Of a DNA stretch of 64,000 nt, positions 24,106 to 32,916 are shown one piece after another (within the stretch, counting starts at the first letter, position 1; every line of letters starts with the position of its first letter). The position numbers and the translations under genes were made by a program. The stretch is taken from positions 124,001-188,000 of the forward strand of contig JAGZMM010000005.1 in NCBI GenBank assembly GCA_018364155.1. Direction: 5' to 3'. This DNA is from Clostridiales bacterium. GTDB taxonomy: Bacteria > Bacillota > Clostridia > Oscillospirales > Acutalibacteraceae. The notes below the pieces were generated by a model. The model worked only from the letters and a program-made list of their open reading frames with translations. It was not told the DNA's origin and ran no database searches.

Positions 24106-24386
24106 TGAAAACGGCTGCCGCCCTCGCTTGGGAATCAGTTTTTTCCAGAAGGTTCGAAAGGATGGCAGCCTTAGCTGCACGAAAGGCCAATACAGTCGTT
24201 TCAACAAAGCCTTACAAAAGAGAGAACGCATCTGGGACAAGGTTGCCGCAAAGGCGGAAGCAAAAAAGGCCTCCAGCCGCAGAGAAGGTCGGGTGGAAGG
24301 CGCTCATTCACAACATCTTCAAGGACGGAGGGGATGCATCATGCAGCCACAAACCGAGTTTTTGGAACAGGTATGCCGTACGGTAG
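24105..24386 (+). CDS. Small basic protein of uncertain frame in the minor-capsid slot
   Basis: By order this should be the minor capsid 2 gene. The ATG at 24105 is coupled to the preceding stop (GTGATGA) and gives 93 residues, MKTAAALAWESVFSRRF onward, rich in Arg and Lys and overlapping the next gene by 46 bases. A second frame (from TTG 24128, reading GISFFQKVRKDGSLSC) is also open and runs into the next gene without a stop. Neither clearly matches the family. A frameshift mutation or a degenerate gene is possible. Confidence 0.4.
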   Translation: MKTAAALAWESVFSRRFERMAALAARKANTVVSTKPYKRENASGTRLPQRRKQKRPPAAEKVGWKALIHNIFKDGGDASCSHKPSFWNRYAVR

Positions 24387-24715
24387 ACAGCTTTGGGCTT
24401 CCCTATGCCTGTACGGTTGGCCCCCTGCCGGAGCATGGGGGAATCAGCGTTGAACTGACGCAAGGGGATACCCAGACCTATCTCAACCGGCAGGAATGCC
24501 ATCGGCTTACCCTCCTGTTCCTGTGCAAGCACAAAAACCAGAAAACAGCCATGGATATGGCGGCGACCATACGAAACCGCCTTTCCCGTCAGGAGCGTTA
24601 TCCTAGAGGAAAGACGTTTGATTGGATCAGTCTGGAGGCCGGAGAGCTGCAATGGAACGGCGACCAGGGGGGACATATCTATGCGCTTACAACCGAAGCT
24701 TTACTTTATTTTTAG
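24341..24715 (+). CDS. Phage minor capsid protein 3/tail-terminator-like protein
   Basis: A 124-residue protein. The block RQECHRLTLLFLCKHKNQ followed by an alpha-beta region and the C-terminal GHIYALTTEALLYF match the plan of tail-terminator (minor capsid 3) proteins that end tail-tube growth and join head to tail. Start ATG 24341 lies eight bases after GGAGGGG. It directly precedes the tail-tube gene, as in siphophages. Confidence 0.65.
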   Translation: MQPQTEFLEQVCRTVDSFGLPYACTVGPLPEHGGISVELTQGDTQTYLNRQECHRLTLLFLCKHKNQKTAMDMAATIRNRLSRQERYPRGKTFDWISLEAGELQWNGDQGGHIYALTTEALLYF

Positions 24716-24726
24716 GAGGTAATATC

Positions 24727-25158
24727 TTGGAACTGAATTATAACATCAAAGCAGAGCTTGACACGTCCAACAATGCCGAAGAACCCGTTTGGTCCGATCT
24801 TGGCAAAACCATGACCAATCTGACCATGTCCCTCAACGAAGTGATGACCCAGTATTCCCGTCTGGCGGACAACGGCTGGGGCAGCACGGAAGTGACCGGC
24901 GGCCAGTTCACCGTCACCTTCACCGGACATAAGGTGGAAGGCGATCCGGTTTCCGACTACATCTTCAGCAACGATGTGGAATATAAGTTTGGCGACGCCC
25001 GCAAGACCAAGATGCGTCTGGTGTGGGGCACGAAAGCGATTGTCTGGGATGTGACCCTGGCCAATATCACCGAGGGCGGCGGCGACGCGCAGCAGCCCAA
25101 CGCCATTACCCTGACGGTTCACGGCAACGGCGCACCCACCTTTGAGACCATTTCGTAA
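24727..25158 (+). CDS. Major tail (tube) protein
   Basis: A 143-residue protein expected to polymerise into the tail tube. It begins LELNYNIKAELDTSNN from a TTG codon at 24727, six bases after a strong GGAGGT. The repeated beta pattern, the WSDLGKTMTNLTMSLNE and GGQFTVTFTGHKVEGD blocks, and the C-terminal ITLTVHGNG match short tail-tube proteins. Using TTG for the most abundant structural protein is unusual but the ribosome site is strong. An in-frame extension upstream is the previous gene read in another frame. Confidence 0.8.
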   Translation: MELNYNIKAELDTSNNAEEPVWSDLGKTMTNLTMSLNEVMTQYSRLADNGWGSTEVTGGQFTVTFTGHKVEGDPVSDYIFSNDVEYKFGDARKTKMRLVWGTKAIVWDVTLANITEGGGDAQQPNAITLTVHGNGAPTFETIS

Positions 25159-25210
25159 TCACACGGAGGCGGGAAACATCCCGCCTCCCTCATTTTAAGG
25201 GAGATTTGTC

Positions 25211-25645
25211 ATGGCTTATTTGATTAAACGTACGTCGCATTTTACCGATGAATTGAAGCTCGCTACCGATTCCGGTGAGATTGTGGCCTGCATCCCCGTG
25301 GACCTGGACATCGACCGGATCGCCCAGGACCTGTACAAGCGGTATTTCGACCTGATTCATGTCCAGCAGGAGACAGCAAAGCTACAGGTGCACGAGCAGA
25401 CCCCTGAGGCGCTGGCCGCCCAGATGGAAAAGTTCAATGGCACGGTTGCGGCATTGTACAATCTGCTCTTCGGCGAGGAGAACACGTCGCGTATGCTTGC
25501 ATTTTTCGATGGGAATTACACGGAGCTGCTTGCCCAGACCTATCCCTACCTGGTGGATGTGGTCATCCCCGCCATTCGGGAACGGGCGGATGCCAGAAAA
25601 AAGGAGCTCCTTGCAAAACAACGGAAAACCAAGTGGCATCGGTAA
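25211..25645 (+). CDS. Tail assembly chaperone, G-type
   Basis: A 144-residue helical protein (MAYLIKRTSHFTDELKLAT) located between the tail tube and the tape measure, the place of the lambda gpG-type chaperone that coats the tape measure during tail assembly. Near its end, at 25597-25603, is the slippery heptamer A-AAA-AAG in the right phase for a -1 shift into the overlapping Gp15-like frame. Ribosomes that do not shift finish this short form. Confidence 0.75.
   Translation: MAYLIKRTSHFTDELKLATDSGEIVACIPVDLDIDRIAQDLYKRYFDLIHVQQETAKLQVHEQTPEALAAQMEKFNGTVAALYNLLFGEENTSRMLAFFDGNYTELLAQTYPYLVDVVIPAIRERADARKKELLAKQRKTKWHR
25597..25603 (+). other. Programmed -1 frameshift site for the G/GT chaperone pair
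   Basis: In frame with the first chaperone gene the sequence reads AGA AAA AAG, so the heptamer is A AAA AAG, the dnaX-type slippery site. The downstream Gp15-like frame is exactly -1 and stays open from 25603 through the nominal GTG at 25633 to 26217. No strong ribosome site precedes that GTG, so fusion by frameshifting is the likely way it is made. Confidence 0.75.
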
Positions 25646-26217
25646 CGATTCACGGAAAACGATTTTGGCTGAATCTCGCGTACGACGCCGTTCTATCCTG
25701 CATCCAGGCGGGCCGGGACCCGGTCCTGGGCGATCTGGACAAGCTGGAACTTTGCCTGGCGATCCTGGTCAAAAACAGGCGGGCGCTGCGCAGGCTGACC
25801 CCTCAGGACAAAGGTAAGCTGTACGAGGAAATCAGTTCGAAGCATCTCAATGTGATTTCCCGCAAAGCGCCCGGAAAACAGACCCAGCCAGTATCCGACT
25901 TCGTGGAGGATTTCGACTTGATCTACAGCAGCTTTTGGTTCGCTTATGGCATCGATCTCAACCGAGAGCGGGGAAAGCTTTTGTGGAAGGAATTCTGCTG
26001 GCTCTTTGAGGGCCTGCCTCCCGGATGCAAAATGCGGGAGGTTATGGAAATCCGGGCCCGAAAAATTCCTGCACCCACCAAATACAACCAAGAAGAAATC
26101 CGGCAGCTTACCGAACTCAAACAGTATTGGATGCTGCCTGCACTTGGGCCGGGCAATTATCAGGAACAGTTGGAAGGCCTTTTTGAGGTGCTGTCCAGAT
26201 TGGCGGTGAAAACATGA
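25633..26217 (+). CDS. Gp15-like tail assembly chaperone, T-part
   Basis: The nominal 194-residue frame from GTG 25633 shows the Gp15 pattern: WLNLAYDAVLSCIQ at the start, DFDLIYSSFWFAYGIDL, then LLWKEFCWLFEGLPPG and VMEIRARKIP. It lies -1 relative to the upstream chaperone and is probably made as a fusion through the slippery site at 25597. Its stop overlaps the start of the Com-like gene (ATGA). The role is to bind tail-tube subunits and the tape measure during assembly. Confidence 0.8.
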   Translation: MASVTIHGKRFWLNLAYDAVLSCIQAGRDPVLGDLDKLELCLAILVKNRRALRRLTPQDKGKLYEEISSKHLNVISRKAPGKQTQPVSDFVEDFDLIYSSFWFAYGIDLNRERGKLLWKEFCWLFEGLPPGCKMREVMEIRARKIPAPTKYNQEEIRQLTELKQYWMLPALGPGNYQEQLEGLFEVLSRLAVKT

Positions 26218-26354
26218 CGGAAATTCGCTGTCCTTACTGTGGGTGGCTGCTGCTCAAGGCGATTTGCGTCAACGGCGAGATCAAATGCAAGCGATGCAAG
26301 CATACCGTTCGAATTATCTATCCAAAAGACAGAGTGAGCCGCACCGAAGAGTAG
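26214..26354 (+). CDS. Com-like zinc-finger protein (46 residues)
   Basis: A tiny protein, MTEIRCPYCGWLLLKAIC..., with two CxxC pairs (C6/C9 and C25/C28) forming one zinc ribbon, closely following the pattern of phage Mu Com, which activates translation of the mom DNA-modification gene by binding its mRNA. Here no mom-like gene follows; the next gene is the tape measure. It starts in an ATGA overlap with the Gp15-like gene. Com-like genes at this position occur in clostridial phages from general knowledge; the role is not established. Confidence 0.75.
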   Translation: MTEIRCPYCGWLLLKAICVNGEIKCKRCKHTVRIIYPKDRVSRTEE

Positions 26355-26390
26355 CGAGCCATACCTGCAAGATAAGGCAGGTGAAGGCAT

Positions 26391-28658
26391 TTGGCAGACA
26401 ACGAAATCAATTATCATGTAAATATAGATGAAAAACAAGCAATCCTTCAAATGAAGTCCATTACCAATAAAATAGAGAATATCGTATCCGTTACGAATAT
26501 CAATGTGGCGAACAGCGTCAACGTTGCCAGTGAAAAGATTGAAAAGAAAGTCAAAACTACCAGCGAAAAAATTGCTGAAACGGCAAAGGATGCAAAGAAA
26601 AAGCTGACGGATGAAGTCCAGAAAGCGGCGGGGCTTACGGGCAACATTCTCTTTGATATTGGGAAGAAATCGGTTGACGCCGCTATGAACATGGACAAGG
26701 CGATGAACCAATTCCGCGCATCTACAGGCAAAAGCGCAGAAGAAATGGACCGGTATCAGGGAATCCTAGAGGATATTTACGCCAATAACTATGGCAAGGA
26801 CTTTGAAGAAATCGCCAATGGTATGGCACAGGTTTCCAAGAGTATGGGCGACATGCCGGATGATCAGCTGCAGTCCATTACCGAATCAGCGTTTGCGCTG
26901 CGGGATACCTTTGAGTATGACGTAAACGATTCCATCAAGGCGGCAACCGCTATGGTCGACCAGTTCGGTATCGATGGCGACCAGGCCATGAGCTTGATTG
27001 CTGCCGGCGCACAAAACGGATTGGATACCTCCGGAAACTTGATCGACAACATTTCTCAATATTCGGAAGAGTTTGCAAAAGCGGGATTCAGTGCTGACGA
27101 CATGTTCAAAATCATGCAAGCAGGCGCGGATTCCAGCGCATTTAGTCTGGATACAGTAGCCGGCGCTCTTGGAGAAATGTCCACCCGGATCACCTCTGGT
27201 TCTGGAGAAGCGGCAGAAGGCTTTGCAGCTCTAGGCCTCAACGCCGACGAAATGGCAGCGAAATTTTCCGCTGGCGGAGAATCGGCGAAGGAAGCGTTTG
27301 ATCAGACCATAAAGGCGCTGGCCGGTATGGAAGATCCCCTTGCCCAAAGTCAGGCAGGGGCGGCACTCTTTGGCGACGTATGGACAGATATGGGGCCGGA
27401 TGTGGTAGCGCAGCTGGCGAACATTCAAGACAGCGCCTATGATACTGCCGACGCCATGGGCACCATCAAAGACGTAAAATATGACGATTTGGGATCCATG
27501 TTTGAGGAGCTAACGCGCAGCATTGATCTGCTTGTGCTTCCGTTGGGGGAAGCATTGATGCCGCTGCTGGAGACCTTAATGGAAGCGCTCAAGCCGTTGG
27601 CAGAAACCGTGGGAGATTCCTTAGCGCCTATCTTTGAAAAGCTCGGAGAAGTCATGACCGTCCTGGCAGAGCCCTTGGGGACGCTAATCGCCTTTGCCGG
27701 CGAGCTGATCGCTCCGCTGCTTGAGCTGGTAAGCGCTTGCCTTAATCCGATCCTCAGCCTGTTTACACAGCTTTTGGAACCACTGATGACTCTAATGGAC
27801 GGGATACTGGGACCTCTAAAGGAGCTGTTTTCCAGCTTGATTGAACCCCTTATGGGCTTGGTCACCATTGCGCTGCAACCGTTGTTTGACATCTTTACAG
27901 CGTTAATGGAACCGCTGATGACGCTGATCGATGCGGTATTAGCTCCGTTGCAGGAATTGTTCGCAGCATTGACTCCTGTGCTAGAGACGCTTTTTAGCGC
28001 AATATCTCCTATTATCTCAATTTTTTCCGAGCTCATTGGTATGGTAGTCAACTCTCTTTCCCCGGTCATCAACGGTCTTGCGGACATTTTGGGCGGCGTC
28101 TTAGGCACGGCCTTTGACGGATTGCGCGGCATTATCGACAGCGTGATGCAGGTGTTTCAGGGGATCATCGACTTTGTAACCGGTGTTTTCACAGGAAACT
28201 GGGAACAGGCGTGGAACGGCATCATCGATATCTTTAAGGGGATTTTTAATCTCATCCCCACCATCATTGAGGCAATTTTAAACGGCGGCATCGGGATTAT
28301 CAATGGCCTTATCGACGGCATCAACTTCATTACCGGCGCCATCGGCATTCCTCCCATTCCACACATTCCAAACGTCCAGATTCCCCGTCTGAAAATCGGC
28401 CTGGACTATGTTCCGAGCGACTTTTTTCCGGCGTTTCTTGACGAAGGCGAGCGGGTACTCACCAAGGAACAGAACGTGCGGTTCAACGCTTTGGGCGGTC
28501 TGCCTGGTCTGGAAGCGGCCCTATCTGGCTACGGGGTAGCTGGCGCGAGCCCCGCCTTCGCCATTTCTTTGGTAGGCGATGTGACAATGGATGGACGCCG
28601 GGTGGGCAGCGTGGTGTTACAGAATATCGATAGCGTGGTGAGAAGCAATGGCGGTTGA
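26391..28658 (+). CDS. Tail tape measure protein
   Basis: A 755-residue protein whose length should set tail length. Residues 1-90 are coiled-coil, 100-350 carry the conserved phage tape-measure domain (KSVDAAMNMDKAMNQFRA, FEEIANGMAQVSKSMGD, SLIAAGAQNGLDTSGNL), and about 375-620 are repeats rich in PL and ELF (for example LEPLMTLMDGILGPLKELFS), visible in DNA as near copies around 27777 and 27907. Two hydrophobic stretches near 600-660 may contact the membrane. At 0.15 nm per residue the tail would be about 110 nm (inference). Start is TTG 26391; no ATG is better placed. Confidence 0.92.
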   Translation: MADNEINYHVNIDEKQAILQMKSITNKIENIVSVTNINVANSVNVASEKIEKKVKTTSEKIAETAKDAKKKLTDEVQKAAGLTGNILFDIGKKSVDAAMNMDKAMNQFRASTGKSAEEMDRYQGILEDIYANNYGKDFEEIANGMAQVSKSMGDMPDDQLQSITESAFALRDTFEYDVNDSIKAATAMVDQFGIDGDQAMSLIAAGAQNGLDTSGNLIDNISQYSEEFAKAGFSADDMFKIMQAGADSSAFSLDTVAGALGEMSTRITSGSGEAAEGFAALGLNADEMAAKFSAGGESAKEAFDQTIKALAGMEDPLAQSQAGAALFGDVWTDMGPDVVAQLANIQDSAYDTADAMGTIKDVKYDDLGSMFEELTRSIDLLVLPLGEALMPLLETLMEALKPLAETVGDSLAPIFEKLGEVMTVLAEPLGTLIAFAGELIAPLLELVSACLNPILSLFTQLLEPLMTLMDGILGPLKELFSSLIEPLMGLVTIALQPLFDIFTALMEPLMTLIDAVLAPLQELFAALTPVLETLFSAISPIISIFSELIGMVVNSLSPVINGLADILGGVLGTAFDGLRGIIDSVMQVFQGIIDFVTGVFTGNWEQAWNGIIDIFKGIFNLIPTIIEAILNGGIGIINGLIDGINFITGAIGIPPIPHIPNVQIPRLKIGLDYVPSDFFPAFLDEGERVLTKEQNVRFNALGGLPGLEAALSGYGVAGASPAFAISLVGDVTMDGRRVGSVVLQNIDSVVRSNGG

Positions 28659-30126
28659 GTGCTATATCAATCAAATACGCTACCCGTTGGTGGACACGGT
28701 GGAACTGTGCGACCATGCGGCGGCGACCTCGGAAAGCAGCATCCGGGTGGATATCCGGGGGCTGCCCGAGCCTCAGGCGCTGGACGTGGTCTACCTGTTC
28801 CGGGATGACAGGCTTTTGTTCGGCGGGCTGTGCGGGATTCCAAGTTCTCCGTCCTGGACAAGCGCATACACGCCCCAGCATTATGATCTGACCGTGTCCG
28901 GCATGAATAATCTGCTGACCCACCGCTATGTCAACAAGGCCTGGAGGAACAGCAATCTTTATGACATTGTCATGGAGATTTACGAAAGCATTCTGGCGCA
29001 GGATAACATTGCACTGGGAGAAGTGTCCAAAGCGCTGACAAATTTGCCGCGGCAGGTCTATATTGCGCCAGATATGACGGCTTACGATGTATTAAACGAA
29101 CTGGCGGGCTTGGTGGGAGCCGTGTGGGACATCAAGGCAAACCCGGATTGGACGGTATCCGATTACTTGTCCGGTTCGCAGGCAAAGCCCTTCCGGTTTT
29201 CTTTCTGCTTAAAGGATGATTTTCCGGTGGTAATGGCGGATAAGCGCAACATCTGCAGCCTACAGAAAAACGTGGAAAGCTATGCGCTGCGTACGGTGCA
29301 GGTGGTAAACGGCGCCACCGGCGTGACGGATACCCAACGAGAAACCACGGTCTACCGTGCCGAAGATGGCATTATTACCACCACTTGGCCGGTCTACGAC
29401 ATGCCGGTAATCTATTATGGTACACCGGAGGTGCAAGGCACAGTAGGCGTATCCGGCATTGATGATGACGACGACACCAAACAATTCTTGTTTTCCTACA
29501 ATTCTACTGAGATCAAGGTCAACGATAGCGCCGTTAATCCAATCCCAGACGGCACGACGGTGCAGATACGATATCGTGGTCTATTCCAGCTGCGGGTGAG
29601 GGTACGCAACGATCAGATGATTGAGGATATTGCCGTCCGGTCTGGGGTGTCTGGAATCCTGGAAGAGATAGAGACCGACGACCGCATCACAGATGCCGCA
29701 TCGCTAATTGAGCATGCAACCACAGCGCTGTATCACAATTCTCAGCCGGAAACCACATTGGAAATCGCCACTCGCAGTATGGAGGGAACCGAACCCTTTA
29801 CCATCTGGCGCTGCCAATTCCCGGAGTGCCGCATAAACGACGATTATGTGGTGGTGGAACGCACGGTTACCATTACGGGAGGCAGCCTGGAGGTTCAGCT
29901 CAAGTGCAAGGACCGGGGGTTTCTAACTGCCTATGGGAAAACCTTTTATAAACAGTATAAGGACGCGGCAGCCGGCATCCGGGAGGATGAAGTGGTCATT
30001 GCGTCCGACACCATCAGCACGGCGGTGACAGCCGCCGCAAAATTTGCGGCCAAGGCTCTGCTTGTCTGCTATGTAGACGACGGACAGCCGTGGCTTTGGG
30101 GAGGGGATCACTACGCCCAATATTGA
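28648..30126 (+). CDS. Tail hub/tip protein
   Basis: A 492-residue protein following the tape measure, with 11 bases of overlap. It starts MAVECYINQIRYPLVDTVEL. The order of domains resembles baseplate hub (distal tail or gpD/Tal-like) proteins: beta-sandwich N-terminus, a helical block with LYDIVMEIYESILAQ, then further beta regions to 440. No peptidase or lysozyme motif (HxH, D-H-D, E-x8-D) is evident, so cell-wall-degrading activity is not shown. It is expected to close the tail tube and carry the fibres. Confidence 0.7.
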   Translation: MAVECYINQIRYPLVDTVELCDHAAATSESSIRVDIRGLPEPQALDVVYLFRDDRLLFGGLCGIPSSPSWTSAYTPQHYDLTVSGMNNLLTHRYVNKAWRNSNLYDIVMEIYESILAQDNIALGEVSKALTNLPRQVYIAPDMTAYDVLNELAGLVGAVWDIKANPDWTVSDYLSGSQAKPFRFSFCLKDDFPVVMADKRNICSLQKNVESYALRTVQVVNGATGVTDTQRETTVYRAEDGIITTTWPVYDMPVIYYGTPEVQGTVGVSGIDDDDDTKQFLFSYNSTEIKVNDSAVNPIPDGTTVQIRYRGLFQLRVRVRNDQMIEDIAVRSGVSGILEEIETDDRITDAASLIEHATTALYHNSQPETTLEIATRSMEGTEPFTIWRCQFPECRINDDYVVVERTVTITGGSLEVQLKCKDRGFLTAYGKTFYKQYKDAAAGIREDEVVIASDTISTAVTAAAKFAAKALLVCYVDDGQPWLWGGDHYAQY

Positions 30127-30130
30127 CGTA

Positions 30131-30532
30131 TTGGCGGCAGGACGCATCGGCGACGAGGACTTTAACGGCGTCATTACGGACACCGCCATGAACGCGGTCA
30201 CCGGTTTGTTTATGGGTTTACCGCCTGTCGACTGCAAGCCGGCCTACATCGCCGTAGGAGACGGAACGGCTGCGGCTGAGACGACGGATACCGCGCTGGA
30301 ACACGAAACGGCACGGTATCCGGTTACGCAGCTGACCCAAGCAAACGGCATCATCACGGTGTTACTGAATCTGCCTGTGACTTCGCAGGACCTGGAAGTT
30401 GCGGAGGTAGGCGTGCTTACTAAGAATGGCATACTGCTGTGCCGCGCAAACGTAGAGATTGTAAAAAACCAAAACAATGTGATCAATATCATGTGGGTTT
30501 TATCCATAAAAAGGGGGACGGGAAATGCTTGA
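30131..30532 (+). CDS. Small tail-tip-associated protein
   Basis: About 133 residues (MAAGRIGDEDFNGVITDT from TTG 30131). The frame is open further upstream to include ITTPNIDV, and GGGGAGGGG lies near 30100, so the true start could be a rare codon a few triplets earlier. The PAYIAVGDGTA and ALEHETARYPVTQLTQ segments are of the kind found in collar-like proteins that trim fibres to the tail. Its end overlaps the next gene by eight bases. Confidence 0.55.
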   Translation: MAAGRIGDEDFNGVITDTAMNAVTGLFMGLPPVDCKPAYIAVGDGTAAAETTDTALEHETARYPVTQLTQANGIITVLLNLPVTSQDLEVAEVGVLTKNGILLCRANVEIVKNQNNVINIMWVLSIKRGTGNA

Positions 30533-31415
30533 GCCATGGGTTGCCACGACAAAGAAGGTGGTAGCACACGATAAATTGTCCAATACCGATTACGAGTTTG
30601 AGAGCCGGTTCCCGGACGGAATCGACGGCACGCCGTTTTCGGCGGCGGAAATGAACAAGATTATCGACGCAATCAACGCCCTGCCGAACAACAACCTTTT
30701 GCTGGACAGTCACTTTCGTCTGTGGGATGAGGGCGCGTCCTTTTCGGGGGCATATACCTCCGGCGGGTACACAGCCACCCTTTGGTGGGTCAAAAACCTG
30801 TCCGGCGGGAACATCACCGTATCACAGGCAACCGGAGGCGGGATGAAGATTCAAGGGACTGGAACCGTTCGGGTTTCCCAGCCCATTGAGGATGCGCAGC
30901 TGCTCAACGGCAAGGCGGTAACCTTGTCCTGGTCGGTGGACGGTGTGAAGCATGCGAAAACCTATATCTTTGACGCGTCCAAATCCAACGCAGCCACGGT
31001 GGAGCTTACCGGGGGCGGCACGATTAACTGGGTCAAGCTTGAGCTTGGCGCATATGTGACGCCCTGCATGCCGCGGCTGCTCGCCCAGGAGAAACAGCTG
31101 GCGATGCGGTATTACCAGGTTATCTATACGCCGTTGCGGCCGCATGCGCATACCAGTTCGTCCGGAGACAGCTATTATACCTACATCTATCCCATTGAAA
31201 TGCAGAGAAAACCGGATATTTCAGGAGCGTTTCGCATTTATGAAGCATCCAGCAATCGGCAGGATATTGAAGAGATAGGAGTTACGCTGTCGTCATCGGA
31301 CGAATTTGGCTGTACGTTTACATATCGGTATCAGTTTGATTCCTATCTTTTGCCGATTGACTGCATCAAATTGGATGCACGCGGCACGCCAATACAAGCA
31401 CAGGAGGTGGTTTGA
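30525..31415 (+). CDS. Tail fibre-like protein
   Basis: A 296-residue protein. Residues 1-60 (KVVAHDKLSNTDYEFESRFP and TPFSAAEMNKIIDAINAL) look like a baseplate attachment region, while 60-190 are a beta-sandwich (WWVKNLSGGNITVSQATG) and 195-290 a third beta domain, as in receptor-binding or carbohydrate-binding fibre tips. Start ATG 30525 behind AAGGGGGACGG. It precedes the collagen-like fibre gene with a TGATG stop-start overlap. Confidence 0.65.
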   Translation: MLEPWVATTKKVVAHDKLSNTDYEFESRFPDGIDGTPFSAAEMNKIIDAINALPNNNLLLDSHFRLWDEGASFSGAYTSGGYTATLWWVKNLSGGNITVSQATGGGMKIQGTGTVRVSQPIEDAQLLNGKAVTLSWSVDGVKHAKTYIFDASKSNAATVELTGGGTINWVKLELGAYVTPCMPRLLAQEKQLAMRYYQVIYTPLRPHAHTSSSGDSYYTYIYPIEMQRKPDISGAFRIYEASSNRQDIEEIGVTLSSSDEFGCTFTYRYQFDSYLLPIDCIKLDARGTPIQAQEVV

Positions 31416-32464
31416 TGCGCATCGTTACATTGACCATCAAAGACGACATCTTGATCCCGTTGGATACCCTTGCGGGCCAGACTGGTGAGCATCATGATAC
31501 ACAGCTGAAAGTGGTATTGCCTTCTGGCTGGAAAGGGCAGGATGCTTATTCGCTGTGGTTTCGCAATGCGGGCGGCGTGTATCAGACCGAGGCGCTGACC
31601 GAGCCGGTCAGCTACCTGTTGCCCAGCGGACTGCTGCGCCCCGGCAAGCTGGAGGTTTGGCTGGAGGCAAAGACGGGGGACGCCGTCCACCGCACCGCAA
31701 AGGCTGAACTGCATGTGGCTCCCTCCCCGGACTGGGATGGGGATTCTGCCCCGGTCCCGGAAGAGTACGACGGGCTGGTAGCGATCCCACGCGCCGCGTT
31801 TGAAACTGCGATGACCCAGGTGGAACAAGTGTATGACGCATATACTTCCGGAGCACTGACGGGAAAGCAGGGTCCAGCCGGCCCGCAAGGACCGGCAGGC
31901 CCCCAGGGACCGAAGGGGGAAGAGGGACCTGCTGGTGTACAGGGACCGAAAGGAGACGATGGCAAGGGGCTTGCGATTCTTGGTTCCTATGATACTCTCG
32001 ATGAACTCAAACACAACCATCCCACCGGGAACGCAGGCGACGCCTATCTGGTAGTGGGTGACCTGTTTGTTTGGGACACAGCGATAGAAGCATGGAAAAA
32101 CGTGGGCAACATTCAGGGCCCCAAAGGAGACCCCGGCCCGGAAGGCCCTGCCGGTGAGACCGGTCCCCAAGGTCCAAAGGGAGACAAGGGTGACCCGGGA
32201 GCACAAGGGGAGAAAGGCGACCCGGGCATCACTGGTCCACAGGGCCCAAAAGGCGAAAAGGGAGACCCTGGCCCGCAAGGTGAACAAGGCCCGGCTGGCG
32301 AAACAGGCCCCAAAGGAGATTCCGGCCCCCAGGGTCTTCCGGGCGCCAAAGGCGATCCTGGTGACAGCATCGAAGTAGTCGTACTGGCAAATAAAGCCGC
32401 ATACGATGCGCTGCCTGCCTCCAGCAAACAGGATGCCGCCAAAATTTACGCCTGGGGGTATTGA
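31415..32464 (+). CDS. Collagen-like tail fibre protein
   Basis: A 349-residue fibre. Residues 1-110 are an N-terminal attachment domain (MRIVTLTIKDDILIPLDTL) related to the upper-baseplate BppU type. A first Gly-X-Y block of about 12 triplets follows, then a globular insert (residues about 188-232, with GNAGDAYLVVGDLFVWD), then a second block of about 28 triplets (GPKGDPGPEGPAGETGPQG) and a short tip. Collagen blocks trimerise. Start ATG 31415 has AGGAGGTGG; overlaps the upstream stop. The N-terminal domain recurs alone at 32917. Confidence 0.85.
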   Translation: MRIVTLTIKDDILIPLDTLAGQTGEHHDTQLKVVLPSGWKGQDAYSLWFRNAGGVYQTEALTEPVSYLLPSGLLRPGKLEVWLEAKTGDAVHRTAKAELHVAPSPDWDGDSAPVPEEYDGLVAIPRAAFETAMTQVEQVYDAYTSGALTGKQGPAGPQGPAGPQGPKGEEGPAGVQGPKGDDGKGLAILGSYDTLDELKHNHPTGNAGDAYLVVGDLFVWDTAIEAWKNVGNIQGPKGDPGPEGPAGETGPQGPKGDKGDPGAQGEKGDPGITGPQGPKGEKGDPGPQGEQGPAGETGPKGDSGPQGLPGAKGDPGDSIEVVVLANKAAYDALPASSKQDAAKIYAWGY

Positions 32465-32465
32465 T

Positions 32466-32912
32466 ATGCCGACAATGATACAGGACAAGGAAATCGCGGG
32501 AATGGCATATTTGGGAAAGGAGATTTGCGGTCTGGCTGCCGGCGGAAGCATTGGATTTGTAGCCGCTCCCGTCATATACAGCGCACAGATCGCGGAAAAA
32601 TCCGTTCCTGCCAATACGCCGTTCCACATCACAGCCAAACTCAACCGGATTTCCTCCCGCATGGTGGCGTTTAACGCAGGGGGCGGAACGGGTATTGCAC
32701 AACAGAATGTCTCTATTACCGAGCTGGAGGACGGTACAAAGGAGTACCATTCTACCGTTGCATTCGGCAGCACGGGGTTGCGGTCGATTGAGTTTTATGC
32801 CCGAGATGCCGACAACAATCAATCCGTAAATTATATCACGAGGACCATTACCATTACCGCAGCCGCCAACAGCGATGTGCAGGCGGATCCGGATACATCC
32901 GATAAGAGGTGA
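32466..32912 (+). CDS. Tail-fibre-associated protein of unknown function
   Basis: A 148-residue protein, MPTMIQDKEIAGMAYLGKEI, beta-rich in the second half (AKLNRISSRMVAFNAGGG and TAVFGS-type turns), maybe an Ig-like or capping domain. Start ATG 32466, one base after the previous stop. It has no signal peptide. The location between two fibre genes suggests a fibre chaperone or accessory tip, but no motif proves this. Confidence 0.55.
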   Translation: MPTMIQDKEIAGMAYLGKEICGLAAGGSIGFVAAPVIYSAQIAEKSVPANTPFHITAKLNRISSRMVAFNAGGGTGIAQQNVSITELEDGTKEYHSTVAFGSTGLRSIEFYARDADNNQSVNYITRTITITAAANSDVQADPDTSDKR

Positions 32913-32916
32913 CAAT

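Noticed and set aside
31856..32440. Tandem repeats of the collagen region as a CRISPR or DNA repeat element
   Set aside because: The periodicity is nine bases and follows Gly-X-Y codons with variable third bases; it is coding repetition only.
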